Shown in pieces: positions 48,253-61,400 of a stretch of 64,000 nt of DNA. Position numbers and translations under genes: made by a program. Each line of letters starts with the position of its first letter. Position 1 is the stretch's first letter. The DNA is from Symsagittifera roscoffensis. Its lineage: Eukaryota; Xenacoelomorpha; Acoela; Convolutidae. The notes beneath the pieces were generated by a model that saw nothing but the letters and a program-made list of their open reading frames with translations, made no database searches and had not been told where the DNA came from. The stretch is from contig NC_087065.1 of the NCBI RefSeq assembly GCF_963678635.1, forward strand, positions 13,490,743 to 13,554,742, written 5' to 3'.

Positions 48253-51200
48253 AAATAATCAAAGAAAGAGCATCATGATTTCAAATTAAGGAAAATTGAA
48301 CAACAGGCTCGACAAAGTCAATACCATATAGTTCGAAATTTTCAGGAGGCATGTGGGGGTAACAGCTTTCAAACAAAGAAAGTTAAATTATGATGCTAGA
48401 TCAATTTAGGTAAACAATGATAGAGCATCATCTCTTCGAGTTGTTAACAATAGATAAAGCATGCTCGATATAAAATCGGTAATATTTAGTTAGCCAATTG
48501 TTAACATAGGCAAGTAGGGGGAACCGGAGTAATAAAACAAAAACCTTAATTTTGATGCCAGATGAATTTTAAATAATCAGAGAAAGAGCATCATAATTTC
48601 AAGTTACGAAAAATTGAACACCAGTCGCGACACAACGTCAATACCATATAGCTTGAGATTTTCAGGAGGCATGTGGGGGTAACAGCTTTTCAAATGAAGA
48701 TAGATAATTTTATGATGCTACAACAACCAAAGTAATCAATGAAAAAGCATCATCACTTCAAGTTCTTAACAATCGATTACATGCATGATATAACATCGGT
48801 ACCACATAATTCGCCAATTGCTACCAATGGCGAGTGGAGGGTACCGGTGACTAAAAAAACTCATTTATGATGCAAGATCCATTATTAGCAATTAAGGAAA
48901 GAGCATTGTCAATTCAATTTATGAACAATCAAATACCACTATCTCAACACAACGTCAATACCATATAGTTCTACAATTGTCAGGAGCCATGTGGGGGTAG
49001 CAGTTTTCAAACAAAGATAGTTAATTTATGATGCTAGATCAATTTAGGTAAACAATGATAGAGCATCATCTCTTCGAGTTGTTAACAATAGATAAAGACA
49101 TGCTCGATATAAAATCAGTACTATTTAGTTAGCCAATTGTTAACATAGGCAAGTGGAGGGTACCGGAGTTATAAAACAAAAACCTCATTATGACGCCAGA
49201 TGAATTTTAAATAATCAAAGAAAGAGCATCATGATTTCAAGTTATGGAAAATTAAACAACAGGCTCGACAAAGTCAATACCATATAGTTCGAAATTTTCA
49301 GGAGGCATGTGGGGGTAACAGCTTTTCAAATGAAGATAGATAATTTTATGATGCTACACCAACCAAAGTAATCAATGAAAGAGCATCATCACTTCAAGTT
49401 CTTAACAATCGATTACGACATACTCGATAAAAAATCGGTACCATATAAATCGCCAATTGTTACCAATGGCGAGTGGAGGGTACCGTTGACTAAAAAAACT
49501 CATTTATGATGCAAGATCCATTATTAGCAATTAAAGAAAGTGCATTGTCAATTCAATTTCTGAAAAATCAAATACCACTGTCTCAACACAACGTCAATAC
49601 CATATAGTTCTACAATTGTCAGGAGCCATGTGGGGGTAGCAGCTTTCAAACAAAGAAAGTTAAATTTTGATGCTAGATCAATTTAGGTAAACAATGATAG
49701 AGCATCATCTCTTCGAGTTGTTAACAATAGATAAAGACATGCTCGATATAAAATCGGTAATATTTAGTAAGCTAATTGTTAAAATAGGCAAGTAGGGGGT
49801 ACCGGAGTAATAAAACAAAAACCTTAATTTTGATGCCAGATGAATTTTAAATAATCAGAGAAAGAGCATCATGATTTCAAGTTACGAAAAATTGAACACC
49901 AGTCGCGACACAACGTCAATACCATATAGCTTGACATTTTCAGGAGGCATGTGGGGGTAACAGCTTTTCAAATGAAGATAGATAATTTATGATGCTACAA
50001 CAACCAAAGTAATCAATGAAAAAGCATCATCACTTCAAGTTCTTAACAATCGATTACATGCATGATATAAGATCGGTACCATATAATTCGCCAATTGCTA
50101 CCAATGGCGAGTGGAGGGTACCGGTGACTAAAAAAAACACATTTTATGATGCAAGATCCATTATTAGCAATTAAGGAAAGAGCATTGTCAATTCAATTTA
50201 TGAAAAATCAAATACCACTGTCTCAACAGAACGTCAATACCATATAGTTCTACAATTGTCAGGAGCCATGTGGGGGTAGCAGCTTTCAAACAAAGATAGT
50301 TAATTTATGATGCTAGATCAATTTAGGTAAACAATGATAGAGCATCATCTCTTCGAGTTGTTAACAATAGATAAAGACATGCTCGATATAAAATCGGTAC
50401 TATTTAGTTAGCCAATTGTTAACATAGGCAAGTAGGGGGTACCGGAGTAATAAAACAAAAACCTTATTTTTGATGCCAGATGAATTTTAAATAACCAGAC
50501 AAAGAGCATCATGATTTCAAGTTACGAAAAATTGAGCACCAGTCGCGACACAACGTCAATACCATATAGCTGGACATTTTCAGGAGGCATGTGGGGGTAA
50601 CAGCTTTTCAAATGAAGATAGATAATTTTATGATGATACAACAACCAAAGTAATTAATGAAAAAGCATCATAACTTCAAGTTCTTAACAATCGATAACAT
50701 GCATGATATAAGATCGGTACCATATAATTCGCCAATTGTTACCAATTGCGAGTGGAGGGTACCGGTGACTAAAAAACACATTTTATGATGCAAGATCCAT
50801 TATTAGCAATTAAGGAAAGAGCATTGTCAATTCAATTTATGAAAAATCAAATACCACTGTCTCAACACAACGTCAATACTATATAGTTCTACAATTGTCA
50901 GGAGCCATGTGGGGGTAGCAGCTTTCAAACACAGAAAGTTAATTTATGACGCTAGATCAATTTAGGTAAACAATGATAGAGCATCATCTCTTCTAGTTGT
51001 TAACAATAGATAACGACATGCTCGATATAAAATCGGTACTATTTAGTTGCCAATTGTTAACATAGGCAAGTGGGGGGTACCGGAGTAATAAAACAAAAAC
51101 CTTATTTATGATGTTAGATGAATTTTAAATAATCAGAGAAAGAGCATCATGATTTCAAGTTACGAAAAAATGAACACCAGTCGCGACACAACGTCAATAC

Positions 51201-51840
51201 CATATAGTTCGAATTTTCAGGAGGCATGTGGGGGTAACAGCTTTTCAAATGAAGATAGATATTTTATGATGCTACATCAACCAAAGTAATCAACGAAAGA
51301 GCATCATCATTTCAAGTTCTTAACAATCGATTACGACATGCTCGATATAAGATCGGTACCATACAAATCGCCAACTTTTACCAATGGCGAGTGGAGTGTA
51401 CCAGTGACTAAAAAAACTCATTTATGATGCAAGATCCATTATTAGCAATTAAGGAAAGAGCATCGTCAATTCAATTTATGAAAAATCAAATACCACTGTC
51501 TCAACAAAACGTCAATACCATATAGTTCTACAATTGTCAGGGGCCATGTGGGGGTAGCAGGTTTTCAAACAAAGATAGTTAAATTATGATGCTGGATCAA
51601 TTTAGGTAAACAATGATAGAGCATCATCTCTTCGAGTTGTTGACAATAGATAACGACACGCTCGATATAAAATTGGTACTATTTAGTAAGCCAATTTTTA
51701 ACATATGCAAGTGGAGGGTACCGGAGTAATAAAACAAAAACATTATTCATGATGCCAGATGAAATTTAAATCATCAGAGAAAGAGCATCATGATTTCAAG
51801 TTACGAAAGAACGAAGACCAGTCGCGACACAACGTCAAAA
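48253..51840 (+). repeat. Satellite tetramers at a subfamily transition
   Basis: Within this section B2 changes from CAAATAAAGAAAGATAA to CAAATGAAGATAGATAA and A1 from GATGCAATATTAGCAATCAA to GATCCATTATTAGCAATTAA, and the right-hand forms persist to the window end. Period is about 640 bp. Confidence 0.9.
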
Positions 51841-54800
51841 CTATATAGTTAATTTATGATGCTAGATCAATTTAAGTAAAACAATGATAGAGCATCATCT
51901 CCGAGTTATTAACAATAGATAACATGCTCGATATAAAATTGGTACTATTTAGTAAGCCAATTTTTAACATATGCAAGTGGAGGGTACCGTAGTAATAGAA
52001 CAAGAACCTTATTTATGATGCTAGATGAATTTTAAATCATCAGAGAAAGAGCATCATGATTTCAAGTTACGAAAAAATGAACACCAGTCGCGACACAACG
52101 TCAAAACTATATAGTTCGACATTTTCATGAGGCATTTGGGGGTAACAGCTTTTCAAATGAAGATAGATAATTTTAAGATGCTACATCAACCAAAGTAATC
52201 AACGAAAGAGCATCATCACTTCAAGTTCTTAACAATCGATTACGACATGCTCGATATAAGATCGGTACCATACAAATCGCCAACTATTACCAATGGCGAG
52301 TGAAGTGTACCAGTGACTAAAAAAACTCATTTATGATGCAAGATCCATTATTAGCAATTAAGGAAAGAGCATCGTCAATTCAATTTATGAAAAATCAAAT
52401 ACCACTGTCTCAACAAAACGTCAATACCATATAGTTCTACAATTGTCAGGGGCCATGTGGGGGTAGCAGGTTTTCAAACAAAGATAGTTAAATTATGATG
52501 CTGGATCAATTTAGGTAAACAATGATAGAGCATCATCTCTTCGAGTTGTTGACAATAGATAACGACACGCTCGATATAAAATTGGTACTATTTAGTAAGC
52601 CAATTTTTAACATAGGCAAGTGGAGCGTACCGGAGTAATAAAACAAAAACCTTATTCATGATGCCAGATGAAATTTAAATCATCAGAGAAAGAGCATCAT
52701 GATTTCAAGTTACGAAAGAACGAAGACCAGTCGCGACACAACGTCAAAACTGTATAGTTAATTTATGATGCTAGATCAATTTAAGTAAACAATGATAGAG
52801 CATCATCTCCGAGTTATTAACAATAGATAACATGCTCGATATAAAATCGGTACTATTTAGTTAGCCAATTATCAACATAGGCAAGTGCGGGGTACCGTAG
52901 TAATAGAACAAGAACCTTATTGATGATGCTAGATGAATTTTAAATCATCAGAGAAAGAGCATCATGATTTCAAGTTACGAAAAAATGAACACCAGTCGCG
53001 ACACAACGTCAAAACTATATAGTTCGACATTTTCATGAGGCATTTGGGGGTAACAGCTTTTCAAATGAAGATAGATAATTTTAAGATGCTACATCAACCA
53101 AAGTAATCAACGAAAGAGCATCATCACTTCAAGTTCTTAACAATCGATTACGACATGCTCGATATAAGATCGGTACCATACAAATCGCCAACTTTTACCA
53201 ATGGCGAGTGGAGTGTACCAGTGACTAAAAAAACTCATTTATGATGCAAGATCCATTATTAGCAATTAAGGAAAGAGCATCGTCAATTCAATTTATGAAA
53301 AATCAAATACCACTGTCTCAACAAAACGTCAATACCATATAGTTCTACAATTGTCAGGGGCCATGTGGGGGTAGCAGGTTTTCAAACAAAGATAGTTAAA
53401 TTATGATGCTGGATCAATTTAGGTAAACAATGATAGAGCATCATCTCTTCGAGTTGTTGACAATAGATAACGACACGCTCGATATAAAATTGGTACTATT
53501 TAGTAAGCCAATTTTTAACATATGCAAGTGGAGGGTACCGGAGTAATAAAACAAAAACCTTATTCATGATGCCAGATGAAATTTAAATCATCAGAGAAAG
53601 AGCATCATGATTTCAAGTTACGAAAGAACGAAGACCAGTCGCGACACAACGTCAAAACTATATAGTTAATTTATGATGCTAGATCAATTTAAGTAAACAA
53701 TGATAGAGCATCATCTCCGAGTTATTAACAATAGATAACATGCTCGATATAAAATTGGTACTATTTAGTAAGCCAATTTTTAACATATGCAAGTGGAGGG
53801 TACCGTAGTAATAGAACAAGAACCTTATTTATGATGCTAGATGAATTTTAAATCATCAGAGAAAGAGCATCATGATTTCAAGTTACAAAAAAATGAACAC
53901 CAGTCGCGACACAACGTCAAAACTATATAGTTCGACATTTTCATGAGGCATTTGGGGGTAACAGCTTTTCAAATGAAGATAGATAATTTTAAGATGCTAC
54001 ATCAACCAAAGTAATCAACGAAAGAGCATCATCACTTCAAGTTCTTAACAATCGATTACGACATGCTCGATATAAGATCGGTACCATACAAATCGCCAAC
54101 TATTACCAATGGCGAGTGAAGTGTACCAGTGACTAAAAAAACTCATTTATGATGCAAGATCCATTATTAGCAATTAAGGAAAGAGCATCGTCAATTCAAT
54201 TTATGAAAAATCAAATACCACTGTCTCAACAAAACGTCAATACCATATAGTTCTACAATTGTCAGGGGCCATGTGGGGGTAGCAGGTTTTCAAACAAAGA
54301 TAGTTAAATTATGATGCTGGATCAATTTAGGTAAACAATGATAGAGCATCATCTCTTCGAGTTGTTGACAATAGATAACGACACGCTCGATATAAAATTG
54401 GTACTATTTAGTAAGCCAATTTTTAACATAGGCAAGTGGAGGGTACCGGAGTAATAAAACAAAAACCTTATTCATGATGCCAGATGAAATTTAAATCATC
54501 AGAGAAAGAGCATCATGATTTCAAGTTACGAAAGAACGAAGACCAGTCGCGACACAACGTCAAAACTGTATAGTTAATTTATGATGCTAGATCAATTTAA
54601 GTAAACAATGATAGAGCATCATCTCCGAGTTATTAACAATAGATAACATGCTCGATATAAAATCGGTACTATTTAATTAGCCAATTATCAACATAGGCAA
54701 GTGCGGGGTACCGTAGTAATAGAACAAGAACCTTATTGATGATGCTAGATGAATTTTAAATCATCAGAGAAAGAGCATCATGATTTCAAGTTACAAAAAA

Positions 54801-55470
54801 ATGAACACCAGTCGCGACACAACGTCAAAACTATATAGTTCGACATTTTCATGAGGCATTTGGGGGTAACAGCTTTTCAAATGAAGATAGATAATTTTAT
54901 GATGCTACATCAACCAAAGTAATCAAGGAAAGAGCATCATCACATCAAGTTCTTAACAATCGATTACATTCTCGATATACGATCGGTACCATATAGTTCG
55001 CCAATTAATACCAATGGCGAGTGGAGTGTACCGGTGACTAAAAAACTCATTTTATGATGCAAGATCCAAAATTATCAATTAAGGAAAGAGTATTGCCAAT
55101 TCAATTTATGAAAAATCAAATACCACTGTCTCAACACAACGTCAATACCATATAGTTCTACAATTGTCAGGAGCCATGTAGGGGTAGCAGCTTTTCAAAC
55201 AAAGATAGTTAAATTATGATGCTGGATCAATTTAGGTAAACAATGATAGAGCATCATCTCTTCGAGTTGTTGACAATAGATAACGACACGCTCGATATAA
55301 AATTGGTACTATTTAGTAAGCCAATTTTTAACATAGGCAAGTGGAGGGTACCGGAGTAATAAAACAAAAACCTTATTCATGATGCCAGATGAAATTTAAA
55401 TCATCAGAGAAAGAGCATCATGATTTCAAGTTACGAAAAAACGAAGACCAGTCGCGACACAACGTCAAAA
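51841..55470 (+). repeat. About 908-bp HOR with nested 1,817-bp period
   Basis: Unit starts at a truncated B2 junction (CTATATAGTTAATTTATG or CTGTATAGTTAATTTATG) at 51841, 52750, 53658 and 54566, steps of 909, 908 and 908 bp. The CTATATAG and CTGTATAG forms alternate, as do CCAACTATTACC and CCAACTTTTACC, so units 1+2 were copied together as 3+4. The fourth unit departs from the pattern after about 54.89 kb and ends with an untruncated B2. Confidence 0.93.
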
Positions 55471-58400
55471 CTATTTAGTTCGACATTTTCAGGAGGCATG
55501 TGGGGGTAACAGCTTTTCAAATGAAGATAGATAATTTTAAGATGCTACATCAACCAATTTAATCAACGAAAGAGCATCATCATTTCAAGTTCTTAACAAT
55601 CGATTACGACATGCTCGATATAATATCGGTACCATACAAATCGCTAACTGTTACCAATGGCGAGTGGAGTGTACCGGTGACTAAAAAAAACTCATTTATG
55701 ATGCAAGATCCATTATTAGCAATTAAGGAAAGAGCATCGTCAATTCAATTTATGAAAAATCAAATACCACTGTCTCAACAAAACGTCAATACCATATAGT
55801 TCTACAATTGTCAGGGACCATGTGGGGGTAGCAGGTTTTCAAACAAAGATAGTTAATTTATGATGCTAGATCAATTTAAGTAAACAATGATAGAGCATCA
55901 TCTCTTCGAGTTATTAACAATAGATAACGACACGCTCGATATAAAATCGGTACTATTTAGTTAGCCAATTTTTAACATAGGCAAGTGGAGGGTACCGGAG
56001 TATTAAAACAAAAACCTTATTTATGATGCCAGATGAATTTTAAATAATCAGAGAAAGAGTATCATGATTTCAAGTTACAAAAAAATGAACACCAGTCGCG
56101 ACACAACGTCAAAACCATATAGTTCGACAGTTTCATGAGGCATGTGGGGATAACAGCTTTTCAAATGAAGATAGATAATTTTATGATGCTACATCAACCA
56201 AAGTAATCAATTAAAGAGCATCATCACTTCAAGTTCTTAAAAATCGTTAACAGGCTCGATATAAGATCGGTACCATATAGTTCACCAATAAATACCAATA
56301 GCGAGTGGAGGGTACCGGTGACTAAAAAAAACTCATTTTATGATGCAAGATCCACAATTAGCAACTAGGGAAAGAGCATTGTCAATTCAATTTATAAAAA
56401 ATCAAATACCACTGTCTCAACACAACGTCAATACCATATAGTTCTACAATTGTCAGGAGCCATGTGGGTGTAGCAGCTTTTCAAACAAAGATATTTAATT
56501 TATGATGCTAGATCAATTTAGGTAAACAATGATAGAGCATCATCTCTTCGAGTTGTTAACAATAGATAACGACACGCTCGATATAAAATCGGTACTATTT
56601 AGTTAGCCAATTTTTAACATAGGCAAGTGGAGGGTACCGGAGTAATAAAACATAAACCTTATTTATGATGCCAGATGAATTTTAAATCATCAGAGAAAGA
56701 GCATCATGATTTCAAGTTACGAAAAAATGAACACCAGTCGCGACACAACGTCAATACTATATAGTTCGACACTTCAGGAGGCATGTGGGGGTAACAGCTT
56801 TTCAAATGAAGATAGATAATTTTAAGATGCTACATCAACCAAAGTAGTCAACGAAAGAGCATCATCATTTCAAGTTCTTAACAATCGATTACGACATGCT
56901 CGATATAATATCGGTACCATATAAATCGCCAATTGTTTCCAATGGCGTGTGTAGGGTACCGGTGACTAAAAAAAACTCATTTATGATGCAAGTTCCATTT
57001 TTAGCAATTAAGGAAAGAGCATCGTCAATTCAATTTATGAAAAATCAAACACCACTGTCTCAACACAACGTCAATACCATATAGTTCTACAATTGTCAGG
57101 AGCCATGTGGGGGTAGCAGGTTTTCAAACAAAGATAGTTAATTTATGATGCTAGATCAATTTAGGAAAACAATGATGGAGCATCATCTCGTCGAGTTGTT
57201 AACAATAGATAACGACATGCTCGATATAAAATCGGTACTATTTAGTTAGCCAATTGTTAACATGGCAAGTGGAGGGTACCGGAGTAATAAATCAAAAACC
57301 TTATGTATGATGCCAGATGAATTTTAAATAATCAGAGAAAGAGCATCATGATTTCAAGTTACGAAAAAATGAACACCAGTCGCGACACAACGTCAATACC
57401 ATATAGTTCGAAATTTTCAGGAGGCATGTGGGGGTAGCAGCTTTTCAAATGAAGATAGATAATTTTAAGATGCTACATCAACCAAGTGATCAACGAAAGA
57501 GCATCATCACTTCAAGTTCTTAACAATCGATTACGACATGCTCGATATAATATCGGTACCATATAAATCGCCAATTGTTACCAATGGTGAATGGAGGTTA
57601 CCGGTGACTAAAAAAACTCATTTATGATGCAAGATCCATTATTAGCAATTAAGGAAAGAGCATCGTCAATTGAATTTATGAAAATCAAATACCACTGTCT
57701 AATCAAAACGTCAATACCATATAGTTCTACAATTGTCAGGAGCCATGTGGGGGTAGCAGGTTTTCAAACAAAGATAGTTAATTTATGATGCTAGATCAAT
57801 TAAGGTAAACAATGATAGAGCATCATCTTTTCGAGTTGTTAACAATAGATAACGACATGCTCGATATAAAATCGGTACTATTTACTTAGCCAATTGTTAA
57901 CATAGGCAAGTGGAGGGTACCGGAGTAATAAAACAAAAACCTTATTCATGATGCCAGATGAAATTTAAATAATCAGAGAAAGAGCATCATGATTTCAAGT
58001 TACGAAAAAATGAATACCAGTCGCGACACAACGTCAATACCATTTAGTTCGACATTTTCAGGAGGCATGTGGGGGTAACAGCTTTTCAAATGAAGATAGA
58101 TAATTTTAAGATAATACATCAACCAAAGTAATCAACGAAAGAGCATCATCACTTCAAGTTCTTAACAATCGATTACGACGTGCTCGATATAATATCGGTA
58201 CCATATAAATCGCCAATTGTTACCAATGGCGAGTGGAGGTTACCGGTGACTAAAAAAACTCATTCATGATGCAAGATCCATTATTAGCAATTAAGGAAAG
58301 AGCATCGTCAATTGAATTTATGAAAATCAAATACCGCTGTCTAATCAAAACGTCAATACCATATAGTTCTACAATTGTCAGGAGCCATGTGGGGGTAGCA

Positions 58401-61400
58401 GGTTTTCAAACAAAGATAGTTAATTTATGATGCTAGATCAATTAAGGTAAACAATGATAGAGCATCATCTTTTCGAGTTGTTAACAATAGATAACGACAT
58501 GCTCGATATAAAATCGGTACTATTTACTTAGCCAATTGTTAACATAGGCAAGTGGAGGGTACCGGAGTAATAAAACAAAAACCTTATTCATGATGCCAGA
58601 TGAAATTTAAATAATCAGAGAAAGAGCATCATGATTTCAAGTTACGAAAAAATGAACACCAGTCGCGACACAACGTCAATACTATAAAGTTCGAAATTTT
58701 CAGGAGGCATGTGGGGGTAACAGCTTTTCAAATGAAGATAGATAATTTTAAGATGCTACATCAACCAAGTAATCAACGAAAGAAAATCATCACTTCAAAT
58801 TCTTAACAATCGATTACGACATGCTCGATATAATATCGGTACCATATAAATCGCCAATTGTTACCAATGGCGAATGGAGGTTACCGGTGACTAAAAAAAC
58901 TCATTTATCATGCAAGATCCATTATTAGCAATTAAGGAAAGAGCATCGTCAATTCAATTTATAAAAAATCAAATACCACTGTCTAATCAAAACGTCAATA
59001 CCATATAGTTCTACAATTGTCAGGAGCCATGTGGGGGTAGCAGGTTTTCGAACAAAGATAGTAAATTTATGATGCTAGATCAATTAAGGTAAACAATGAT
59101 AGAGCATCATCTCTTCGAGTTGTTAATAGATAACGACATGCTCGATATAAAATCGGTACTATTTACTTAGCCAATTGTTAACATAGGCAAGTGGAGGGTA
59201 CCGGAGTAATAAAACAAAAACCTTATTCATGATGCCAGATGAAATTTAAATAATCAGAGAAAGAGCATCATGATTTCAAGTTACGAAGAAATGAACACCA
59301 GTCGCGACACAACGTCAATACCATTTAGTTCGACATTTTCAGGAGGCAAGTGGGGGTAACAGCTTTTCAAATGAAGATAGATAATTTTAAGATAATACAT
59401 CAACCAAAGTAATCAACGAAAGAGCATCATCACTTAAAGTTCTTAACAATCGATTACGACATGCTCGATATAATATAGGTACCATATAAACCGCCAATTG
59501 TTACCAATGGCGAGTGGAGGGTACCGGTGACTAAAAAAAACTCACTTATGATGCAAGATCCATTATTAGCAATTAAGGAAAGAGCATCGTCAATTCAATT
59601 TATAAAAAATCAAATACCACTGTCTCAACAAAACGTCAATACCATATAGTTCTAAAATTGTCAGGCGCCATGTGGGGTAGCAGGTTTTCAAACAAAAATA
59701 GTTAATTTATGATGCTAGATCAATTTAGGTAAACAATGATAGAGCATCATCTTTTCGAGTTGTCAACAATAGATAACGACATGCTCGATAAAAAAAAATC
59801 GGTACTATTTAGTTAGCCAATTGTTAATATAGGCAAGTGGAGGGTACCGGAGTAATAAAACAAAAACCTTATTTATTATGCCAGATGAATTTTAAATAAT
59901 CAGAGAAAGAGCATCATGATTTCAAGTTACGAAAAAATGAACACCAGTCGCGACACAACGTCAATACTATATAGTTCGACATTTTCAGGAGGCATGTGGT
60001 GGTAACAGCTTTTCAAATGAAGATAGATAATTTTAAGATGCTACATCAACCAAAGTAGTCAACGAAAGAGCATCATCATTTCAAGTTCTTAACAATCGAT
60101 TACGACATGCTCGATATAATATAGGTACCATATAAACCGCCAATTGTTACCAATGGCGAGTGGAGGGTACCGGTGACTAAAAAAAACTCATTTATCATGC
60201 AAGATCCATTATTAGCAATTAAGGATAGAGAATCGTCAATTGAATTTATGAAAATCAAATACCACTGTCTAATCAAAACGTCAATACCATATAGTTCTAC
60301 AATTGTCAGGAGCCATGTGGGGGTAGCAGGTTTTCAAACAAAGATAGTTAATTTATGATGCTAGATCAATTAAGGTAAACAATGATAGAGCATCATCTTT
60401 TCGAGTTGTTAACAATAGATAACGACATGCTCGATATAAAATCGGTACTATTTACTTAGCCAATTGTTAACATAGGCAAGTGGAGGGTACCGGAGTAATA
60501 AAACAAAAACCTTATTCATGATGCCAGATGAAATTTAAATAATCAGAGAAAGAGCATCATGATTTCAAGTTACGAAAAAATGAATACCAGTCGCGACACA
60601 ACGTCAATACCATTTAGTTCGACATTTTCAGGAGGCATGTGGGGGTAACAGCTTTTCAAATGAAGATAGATAATTTTAAGATAATACATCAACCAAAGTA
60701 ATCAACGAAAGAGCATCATCACTTCAAGTTCTTAACAATCGATTACGACGTGCTCGATATAATATCGGTACCATATAAATCGCCAATTGTTACCAATGGC
60801 GAGTGGAGGTTACCGGTGACTAAAAAAACTCATTCATGATGCAAGATCCATTATTAGCAATTAAGGAAAGAGCATCGTCAATTGAATTTATGAAAATCAA
60901 ATACCGCTGTCTAATCAAAACGTCAATACCATATAGTTCTACAATTGTCAGGAGCCATGTGGGGGTAGCAGGTTTTCGAACAAAGATAGTAAACTTATGA
61001 TGCTAGATCAATTAAGGTAAACAATGATAGAGCATCATCTCTTCGAGTTGTTAACAATAGATAACGACATGCTCGATATAAAATCGGTACTATTTACTTA
61101 GCCAATTGTTAACATAGGCAAGTGGAGGGTACCGGAGTAATAAAACAAAAACCTTATTCATGATGCCAGATGAAATTTAAATAATCAGAGAAAGAGCATC
61201 ATGATTTCAAGTTACGAAGAAATGAACACCAGTCGCGACACAACGTCAATACCATTTAGTTCGACATTTTCAGGAGGCATGTGGGGGTAACAGCTTTTCA
61301 AATGAAGATAGATAATTTTAAGATAATACATCAACCAAAGTAATCAACGAAAGAGCATCATCACTTAAAGTTCTTAACAATCGATTACGACATGCTCGAT

